From the NCBI GenBank assembly GCA_017506865.1, contig JAFCMP010000546.1:546392-610391 (forward strand): 64,000 nt of DNA. Direction: 5' to 3'. Below, one piece after another: positions 24,401 to 34,499 of the stretch. This DNA comes from Tribonema minus. Taxonomy: Eukaryota; Sar; Xanthophyceae; Tribonematales; Tribonemataceae. Within the stretch, counting starts at the first letter, position 1. Each line of letters opens with the position of its first letter. Position numbers and translations under genes: made by a program. A model generated the notes under the pieces. The model saw nothing but the letters and a program-made list of their open reading frames with translations. It did not search any database and was not told the origin of the DNA.

Positions 24401-25626
24401 ATACTACTTGATGAAGTATGTGTGTGGCGGGAGGGGGCTTGCAGGGGGTCTCTACTTGCTGACGGCTGTACAGAGGTGCGCTTTGCGTGATGTGTGGTTG
24501 ATGTACGAAATGTCGTCAGGATAGAAATTGTTGTATCTGGAAGGTCGTGTGCTTCTACATACATGTATTTTTCCAGGTGTATGTGCATGGCGGAGGGGGC
24601 GTGTAAGGGGTCTCTGTTGGATGATGGCTGTACGGAGGTGCGCTTTGCTATGATATGTTTGTGATGGCGCTGAAGTAGTAAAATTGGTAAAGGGAAGGTT
24701 GCGCACTTGTTGGAAATGTATAATCGGGTTCTTTAAAGTATATCGTGACAATCAGAAGCACTAGTGTATGCACACGTATGGCGGAGGGGGCCTGCAGGGG
24801 GTCGCTTCTCGATGATGGCTGTACGGAGGGGCGCTTTGCTATGATGTATCAGAGCAGTGATATTTGTACAGGGAAGGTTGTACACCATATCTGTGGATAT
24901 CTGTATAGGAAATGTTGTACAAGCTATCTACTTGGAAGTGTATGCATTTCCAGGTACTTTGAAGGTAGACTGTGAGTACAGTACTATCATGCACTACAGT
25001 GTAGGGTTGATGCTTATGTATGGCAGAGGGGGCTTGCAGGGGGTACCTTCTGGATGACGGCTGCACAGATGTACGTTCTGCATGATGTGTGGTTTACGAG
25101 TGTGAATTAGTTGCTAGTTAATGGGTAGTTGAAGTATATGCATGGCGGAGGGGTCCCTGCTGGATGACGGCTGTGCGGAGGTGCGCTTTGCATCATGTGT
25201 AACTGATGTACGCAATGACATCAGAGTAGTAATAATTGGTACACGGAAGGTTGTTTGCTCTATATGTATATTTCCAGGCATAGCTTTTATCTTATTTGTT
25301 CAATATATGTATGGCAGAGGGGGCGCGCCGGGGGTCTCTTCTGGATGACTGCTGTACGGAGGTACGCTTTGTTATGATGTGTGGTTTACATTCCAACACA
25401 TCGCGGCTCTGACATTACCCCCCCCCCCCCCCAACGCTCAGGCGGAGATCGACGACGAGGCAGCCGTCATCCGCATCCAGCGCGCGTACGTGCGCCACTG
25501 CCAGCGTCGCGGCGGCGCCTCCGCGACGCGCGCCGCGCTCGAGGCAGTGCTTGCCGCCCGCCCTTCCGACGCCGCCGCCGCCGCCGTCGCCGCCGCCAAC
25601 CTGGCGGCGCTGCGCTGCGAGGCGGC

Positions 25627-25657
<31 letters not shown>

Positions 25658-27677
25658 GGCGGGGCGAAGAAGGGGGCGGGCGGGGGGGGGGCGGAGGGGC
25701 AGCGGAGACTGCGCGCGGCGGCGGCGGCGGCGGCGAGGGCGGAGGAGGAGGGGCGGCTGCTGCCTGCGCAGGCGGAGCTGGCGAGCGCGAACCGCTGCAT
25801 CGCGCTGGGTGAGTAATGTACAGCTTTATTTGTTGTGCACCGGGACGTGAGAGATATGTGTGGTGAGAAGGGAGGTCCGTCGCGAGAGCTTGGGAGTGGT
25901 CAATGTGCCTTTCTTGCCCAGAATATGCGTGCGGAGGAGGAGGGTCGGCTGCTGCCGGCGCAGGCGGAGTTGGCGAGCGCGAAGCGCTGCATCGCGCTCG
26001 GTGAGTGCCGCTTTGTGTGATGTGCATTGGCACATGAGAGATGAGCGTCATGTGCGTCAGGCCTTGCGTTGCATAATACTCGGCACCATTGCTGATGCTG
26101 TACAATGATTGGTTATTGAAGTATCCTACAAATTTATCATTGTCATGACAACCTGCAGTTTCCACCACCAATCTGCACGTCGCTGGCCTTGGGGGGTTTC
26201 TTTTTGTCCCCCTTCTCCGGAGGTGAAAAAGCAGGGGCTTCCCTGACTTTCAGTGTATCTTACAGTGCCTCATTTCAATCACTTCAACTTCAATGTTGTT
26301 GCGCTTGCTGGGCTGCATTCGCACATAACGCGCCCCGCTGCCGATGCTTTCCAATGCATCGAACCTCAAAGTATCAGCTCATGGGTTTACAGTCACTACA
26401 AAGGTCGGGTACTGACGTGGCTTTCACGTTCGCCTCCCGGTTCTCAATGACCACTTCATCTAACAACACTTGCACTCACAATCTTGAATTATAATGATGT
26501 TGTGGTGCACTTGCTGGGGAGCATGCACACGCCACGCCTCCCGCTGCCGGTGCTTTCAAACGCATCGAACCTCAAAGTATCAGCTCATGGGTTTAACTGA
26601 AAAGGTTGGGCACTGACGTGGCTGTTCGCGTTTCCCTCCTGGCTCTCACCTATCACCTTTTCTATTCACTCACCTTTTTGAACTGATGATGTCCTGGTGC
26701 TCTTGCTGGGCAGCATTCACGCATCACGCGTCTGGCAGCAAGGAGGCGGTCGGCGCGCATGGACAGACGGCGGCGGAGGCGCTTGAGCATCACCGAACGC
26801 GCTATCCAAAGGTGAAAGAGCGACATAGGCAAAGCATGACTTTGAAATTTGTCAGATGACTCTTGCAGTTTGTAAGAGTGCTACGATGTCATCCTTATGC
26901 TGCATTCAGTGCTAGCGGAGGCGCTTAAGCACCACCGATCGCGCTATCCACAGGTGAAAGAGCGACATTGGCTGCTCATGACCTTGAACTGTGTTGAAGT
27001 TGAGTCTTGCAGTACTTCATAGAGTGCGGCCGTGTCAATCATATACTTGAAGTATGATTTCAGTCAGTGCTCAGTACAGCAGCAGAGGCGCTGGAGCGTC
27101 ATCGAATGCGCTATCCACAGGTGAAGGAGCGACATTGGCAGCACATGACCTTGAACTGTGTCAAAGCCGATTCTTGCGTACTATAGAGTGCCATCGTGTC
27201 AGTCATACGCTTCAGTCAGTGCTCAGCAGAGGCGCTGGAGCGTCACCGACCACGCTATTTGCAGTTTATATGTTACAATCAATTATTTTGTATCATGACG
27301 CATTATATTTTTATAAGCAACCAATTTGCGCGCACAGCTTCGTAGCGTCGGCGTTCAACTTGCGCTTTGGCCAGCGCGCTCGTGTAGTGCATCATAGGTG
27401 GCCTCAGCAGCGTTGCGGTTTGGCGATTGCTGAGGTGCTGCTCCTCTCCACAAAGCAACACGCTCCTGGTCTCCAACAACACAGCATAGAAACTGGCACT
27501 CATGTGTTTTTCTATATAAATAAATCTGAACATTCCACAAAGCAACACGCTTCTGGTCTCCAACAACACAGCATAGAAACTGGCACTCATGTGTTTTTCT
27601 ATATGAATAAATCTGAACATGTACCATTGCCAGCATGCCGTCGTCTGCACGTCGGCATCCCAGGGTTAGGGTTAGGG

Positions 27678-27713
<36 letters not shown>

Positions 27714-30700
27714 ATTAGGTCAAATCAGTCCGGGCGCCGCGACTACTTCCTGCGCCATTCATTCACAGAAGCATCCATCGTCATCGTCGCTGATCATGGA
27801 TGCACATATACTACAAGTACTTGAAGTAGAAGTGCTCTACACTTACCCCACCTGTCTGCCAGCAGCTCACTTGTCTAGCCAACCGTCTCCAACTCTGCTT
27901 CAGCTGTGCGCTTAATGTCGTTGGCCTGGGCCAAAGCATGTAGAGCACTTTGCTTCATGCTGGTCCTGCAGCTTTGCTAAAGCAGCATCGTACCAGCGCA
28001 ATGACTGCACCCCCTGCATGTCGCTTTGCTGACGCCGAGGGTCGCATGCCCTGCTTGGAGCGTCACAGTTGCAGTTGCAGTTGCCCGTGCCATCCTTCAT
28101 TGCAGCATTCACTGTCATCGGCAACCACGGCACCACGCAGTTGTGCCCATTGCAGTGATCATTTCTGTGCGGGTTAGAATAGTAACAACAGTTCCATCAC
28201 AGCTCGAGCGAGAGCTCAAATTACACAAATCTATACGGCGCGGACAAGATTGAATGAAAAGAATGAGCCAGCTGTAAGCGGCGTCCCTCACCTCTCAATC
28301 AGTCTTTGCTGTCGCTGCAGTCGTGTGCGCACTGGGAGCGCCAGTTTCAACGTCCACCGCAGGGTTAGGTTTGGGTCAAATGTAGGTGTTTTATAGGGTG
28401 AGCCGTCGCTGGTCGTGGGGCAACGTTTTTGTTTTTTCTTCCGCGATCTGTCCGTCTGGCTTTGTGAGCTGCGTCCCTGACCCAGCGATATTTTGTGTGC
28501 TGACGGTCAGGCAGCTCTAGACTGCAAATTTCGTCCCTGACTCTGTGATTGTTGTGTGCTGGCGCTGTAGACCTGATCCTACCCTTCAACTGAGCTTTAA
28601 ACCTACCCCTTATCACGGCACCAGGCATTTCTGCATGCATCAGCGACCTCTTAGGTCAGTCAGCTCTACAAGTTTTGTCCCTGACCTCTCATCGTTTTGT
28701 GCTGACGCTGTAGACGCATGTGCCGGCAGCGTTTCAGGCAGTTCTGCCTATTTCAGTGAACGCTTCTGTCCAGGGCAACTAGTAGTTGACAACACAATCA
28801 CAGCTCAAGCAACAAGTCAAATCACACTAATTTGTACAACACGCACAACAATTTTTTTCATGAGTCAGCCCATGTGAGCTGCGTCCCTGGCCCTGAGATT
28901 GTTGTGTGCTGATGCTGCGGTCGCATGTGCCAGTGGCGGTGGAGGCAGCGCTCCACCTGCGCCTTACCCTATACTGAAACCTAACGCTATTCACGGCACC
29001 ATGCACCTCTGCCTGTATCAGTGATCTCTTAGGTCAGTCCGATCTGCAGGTTTCGTCCCTGACCTCTCAGTTGATTTTCTCTTTACTCTGCAGTCGTATG
29101 TGCCCGTGGCGGTGGAGGCAGCGCTCCACCTGCGCTCCCGGCGCTACGCGCAGTGCCAGCAGGCCCTGGCGGCGGAGCGGGAGCGGCTGTCAGCTCAGGT
29201 ATTGAAGTCGTACTTAACCTGTGTACTTTGATTTCAAGTGTGTGCTTTTCCGAAACTTCTAAGTGCACCTCATTCAGTGTGTGCAGACCTTGGGGTGCAC
29301 TTCAAAGATAAGTTGTGCCTGAAACGGTAATGCGCGGTGCTGGCAGGTGTGTATGGCAGAGCGAGAGTGGCTGTACGCGTTGGTACTGCGGTAAGCATGC
29401 GACGGTTGCTTCATGTTGAACTTCACGCTGTGACACCCACTCAATTTGCTCTTTAAACTTGTGATTTAAGTTTTGAACTTTCTGAATTTGGTTTATCACT
29501 CAATTTTTTTTTTCTTCTGACTTGCACTTCATGCTGTGACGCCCCACAAGGCCATGCGGACAATGCTTGTTTGTTCGCGTTTGTTTCTCGTCATTTGATG
29601 CCTGATTCATGGTATCTGCTGATGATGACAACGCAGGCAGGCTGCCAGCAAAGGCAGAGATGTGCCACATTGCTCGCGGTATCTCATTTATGAAGTACCA
29701 GGTTGTTGGTGTGTATATGAAGCACCTTGAGAGTGATAGTTAATGCTCGCTGAGGCACTTTGTCACAAGGCATATGTAGGCCCTGGCAGCAAGCTTGGCA
29801 GCAACTGTCTGTTTTTTTGTCGCGCCCTAAACGAGCATCAATGAATAGCTGGCACATTCACAAAACAAAACAAAAAAATCACGCAGGCTTCGCCCACACT
29901 CGCAATCACAGCTCTGCCAAATGAACCGGAATCAAAGGCGAAGAAGACACAAAGAATGTGCGCACTCATGTCCCATTGCTGACTAAGCCGCTTTTTTCTG
30001 CATACGCCCCAGCTAACACGTGCTCTTGCTGTCGTTATTATTGTTATCGTTTTATACGAATGTTGCTGTCTGTTTATATAGGACGGCGAGGCTGCGGTGA
30101 CGCTGGGTCTCATGATTGCTCAGGTGCGTGCCTGCTACTTCAACCTGCTACTTGAAGAATATTTTCGGTTGAGGCACCCGCACATGTGATTGCGGCGATC
30201 GCAGGTCATCTCGTTTTGGTGCCAGCAACCGGTCCCATCTGTTGTGCCTCAAGAATGCTACAATGATTTCAAAACTGCCTGCAAGCATATGACCACTGTG
30301 GACATGATTACACTATTTGACTCGTGGCCAATGACTGCAGCAGCGGCGACCACGGTTATTGGTGGAAGGCACTTGCGGCGAACCATCCCTTGTCACCTAG
30401 AGCTCTACAATCTTTTGATTCGTTTCCATGACCAAGTGTGGGTTACCTCGCAATCCAGCGCTGCGACGCACCGTACTGGTAATACACATGCGCATCACAG
30501 TGGTCGTGCCCGCTACGCGCATATGCATGACTGCGGGTGTGCCTGCTGCGACGGCATGCCTGCTATCCTCGGTCAAGGCCATGAAAATGCTTCTGGAGTC
30601 TTATTCAATGTATATATATATATAAATGCACGACAGCTGTCACGCGCTCTGTTTGCAGTAGGCGCCGGTTGGATGCCGCACAAGGCGACTTCAACTTCAT

Positions 30701-33700
30701 GTTGCCGGTGACCAGCCTCTGCTACTTTCATCCTTTTCTTGTTTGTCGTGAAAATGTAACAGCTGCCGCATCAACCCACAGGCGCACGTCGTGCAAGGGT
30801 AGTCCACCTTCAATGTTGCCGCTGACAACCTCTCCTTCTTCAATGTTGCCGCTGACAACCTCTCCTTCTTCATTATCGCACCCAAGTACAGTAACTGCCG
30901 CCCTGATCAGGGAACTCCAACCTCAACACTCACGTTCAGAATTCATGACCTTACTATTGAAATGCAACAATTGCAGGTGGACGCCGCGCAAGGCAACTTC
31001 AAGAACGCCGCAGACGGTATCGGCGCCATTGCGGAGGTCAGGGGCTTTGTGGCAGCAGTCGCCACGCGCGCAGCGCTCTACAGAGCTGCCGGCAACGCCA
31101 AGGCGGCCGCGGCGGTGCTGCAGGAGTTCATCGACGCATCCGCGGCTCAGGTGGGTGCTTTGTAATATACTTCAAGTTTGAAGTTCCATGCGCGCAGCGC
31201 TGCTCAGGGCTGCCGGTAACGCCAAGGCGGCCGCGGCGGTGCTGCAGGAGTTCATCGACGCATCCGCGGCTCAGGTGGGTGCCCTGTAATGTACTTTGAG
31301 TTTGAAGTTCAAGGGTGAAGTTCAAGTTGTGCAGTAGCACACGCTGTGGTGGGGGATCGCATGCCCCGACGGGATACTTACGACAAGGCGTTTTCATGTT
31401 GAAGTTCACAAGGGGTGCGTGCGATATATGTGAGTTTCTCAACGCGTCCGCGGCTGAGGTGGGTGCTGTGAGTTGAAGTTGAACTTTGAAGTTCAAGGCA
31501 CGAGTCAGTACAGTGACGCAGTACACACTGTGTGGGAAAGCCGCGGCTCAGGTGGCTGCCCTGTGAGTTGAAGTTGGGAAGTCCTGATTGAAGTTGCGGC
31601 AAAAATCAGCAGAGCGGTAGACTAGTACATGCCATGTGGGGGCGAGTTGTGCGGGATCGCATGCCCCGATGGCTTACTTGCAAAAGTGGATTCAACAAGA
31701 CACTTCACGTTGAAGTTCACAACGGTACATACAATTCATATGTGGGTTTTCAAAAGCTGGATTCATGTGATAATGACACAGACGTGCCTGGTTGAATCCC
31801 CCCCCCCCCCCCCCCTCTGTCCTGACCCCAGCTGTGGCTTGCATTATTGTTTGAGAAAGTTCCTCGTCACGCGCTGCAGCTTTCCTTGCGATACTGCCGG
31901 AAAACAGCGATCAATAATCCGCTGTGGCGCCGCCAAACCATACGCTAACGGGCACCCTGGTGTGAGGCGCAGAAGCCTTGTCCCAAACTTCAAAGATGAA
32001 GTACATAATCACCACACAAAGTCGTTCGCGTTTCGGCGCTGCCCTTTCTACTCTGCCCACTTGCTATCTATCGCCTCTACCACAGCTGTGCCTGACCCTG
32101 GTTGGCTGCCTGTCAGCACGGGTCGTGATTTGGCACGCTGCCGGCTCCCCAAGGGGCTTGCAAATAGCACCCATTCTACGCCTGGTCCCCATTTGCGTCT
32201 CGGTGCTGCCCATTGCAGCCCCCCTCGTCCCCTGCGTTTGCGCCGCCGCTTCCCGCGGAGCGCCTGATTCGACCTCGTGCAACCGCATCGAACCATACCC
32301 ACCCTGCATGCCAAGCTCAAATAACAACCTCAAAAGTGAAGCAGCATCATCATCATTGTACTTCTTCAAAGTATGTGTTTCGGTGCTGCGTGTTGCAGCC
32401 CCCATTGTCCTCAGCGTTCGCGCCCGCCGCTTCCATGGGCACCCTCGGGCGAGTGAGGTGTAGACGCCTTGACCCAAACTTCGAAGACGAAGTATCATAC
32501 TCACCGCACATAAACTTCATTGCGTTTCAGTGCTGCCCGTGGCAGCCCCCCTCGTCCCCCGCGTTTGCGCCGCCGCCCCCCACACCAGTTTTCTTAAAGC
32601 CGAGTCTCAACAACTTCAAATATGAAGTAGCATCATCCACCACACAAACTTGTTTGCGCTTCAATGCTCCCCCATTGCAGTAGGGACATAAGCGGCAGCC
32701 TGCATGAGGTGCGAAACGCCTTGACTCAAACTTTGATGAAGTAGCGTACTCACCACACAACCATGTGTTTGCATTTGAATGCTGCTGATTGCAGCCCCCT
32801 TCGTCCCCCGCATTCGCGCCGCCCCCCCCACGCCAACGCTCCAAAGCCGATTCTTAACAACTTCAAAGCTAAAGGAGCATACTCACCACACAAATATGTT
32901 TTTTGCATTTATATGCTACTCGTCGCAGCCATCTTCGTCCGCCGCGTTCGTGAATAACTTCAAATACGAAGCAGCATACTCACCACAAACATGTTTTTGC
33001 ATTTATATGCCGCCCATCGCAGCCCCCTACATCCCCCACATTTGCGCCGTCGCCGCCTGCGGAGCGCCTCGCGGCAGCGCTCGCCGGCGCCGCCACAGCG
33101 CTCCTCACGTGCGGCCGCGACGCCGAGGCCGCCGCCGCGTTCACCGCGCTGCTGTCCCCTGAGGTGGGTGTGAACGTGACAGTCGTGGACGAGTTGGCTG
33201 AGGGATAGGGTTAGGGGGTAGACAAGCCTAGTCCTAAGCCCAATCTTACGCAGGGTTGATGACAAAAGTAAAGAATCTTAGAGCATCTGTGAGGATTACC
33301 CTGCTTCTTGTAGGTTTCTACGAGTGGTGGACGAGCTTAGCGCTGCTGCCTCCTGAGGTGAGAATATTCGATGAGCGTAGCTAGCCCTAGTCTAACGCTA
33401 ACCCTACGCAAATCTGATGATGGAAGTAAGATGTCTCAGCCGTTTTTGGTGACCAAGAGTTGGCGGGCCTCACGTGCGGCCACGACGCCGAGGCCGCCGC
33501 CGCGGTTACCGCGCTGCTGTCTCCTGAGGTGAGAATAATCGATGAGCGTAGCCAGCCCTAGTCTAACCGTATCCCTACGCAAATCTGCCAAGAGAAGTAA
33601 ACATTACTCGGCCGTTTTAGATGACCACGAGTGGTTCGAATGCCTAGCCCTAACCCTCACCCAACACAACACTGAGCGTTGTGCCACAGTGCTCCTCGCG

Positions 33701-34467
33701 TGCGGCCGCGACGCCGCCGCCGCCGCCGCGTTTAGCGCGCTGCTGTCCGCTGAGGTGAGTGCGCACGACAAGCCTAGTCGTTACCTTTGACAAGCCCCGT
33801 CCTCACCTTAACTCTACTCAAACCTGATGAGGAAAGAAAACACTCTCCCCTGCGGTGGGTGTGAACGACAAGCCTAGCCCTGACCCCAAACTTGCGTAAA
33901 TTTGATGAGAAAAGGATCTCGCTGCTGTCCTCTGAGGTAAGAATCATCGATGATCGTAGCTATGTAGCCCTGCCCCAAACTCTGCGCAAGCCTGATGACA
34001 AAAGTAAACGTTTGCTCTCCGCTGAGGTATGTAGGTATAATCAGTGAGCGCCGCCACAGCGCTCCTCACGCCGCCGCCGCCGCTGCGTTTACCGCGCTGC
34101 TGTCTCCTGAGGTGCGTGTGCACAACAAGGCTAGTCCTGCCGCCAACCTAAGGCAAAATCCGTGAGCGTTTGCCTGTTGGCGCGACCCGCCTTTGAGGCG
34201 TGGGCCTTCCTTGTACTTGACTCTTCTTCTTTGCGAACTCATCGATCCAAGTGTGTTGGGCGACTTATCGATCCAAGTGCGTTGGGCGAGCTTCCCGTGT
34301 TTGCCTACGCAAGACAAGTACGCATGGTAGCTGCGCACGCTACGCACCGCCCCTTCGCCTCTCCCTCCCCTCCCCCCCTGCCCGCCTCTCGCCGTATTCC
34401 CCCCGTCAATCCAAGCATCCACTCCAGTGGAATCCATTACTCACCCCTCCCTCGTCCCCCCGTGCCC

Positions 34468-34499
<32 letters not shown>

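Noticed and set aside
24240..25365. A CRISPR-like or satellite array
   Set aside because: Repeat spacing is irregular (about 115-240 bp) and the units are exon 5 junction copies, with no cas genes in a eukaryotic context.
25470..25520. Calmodulin-binding IQ motif (IRIQRAYVRHCQRR) in SRP72 exon 6
   Set aside because: The Arg spacing does not fit the IQ consensus exactly, and the position matches the TPR helix of SRP72 (AELAIIHGQMAY in human).
27661..27717. A chromosome end or telomere-fusion point
   Set aside because: The array is inside an SRP72 intron with coding exons in order on both sides, and several similar short arrays exist.
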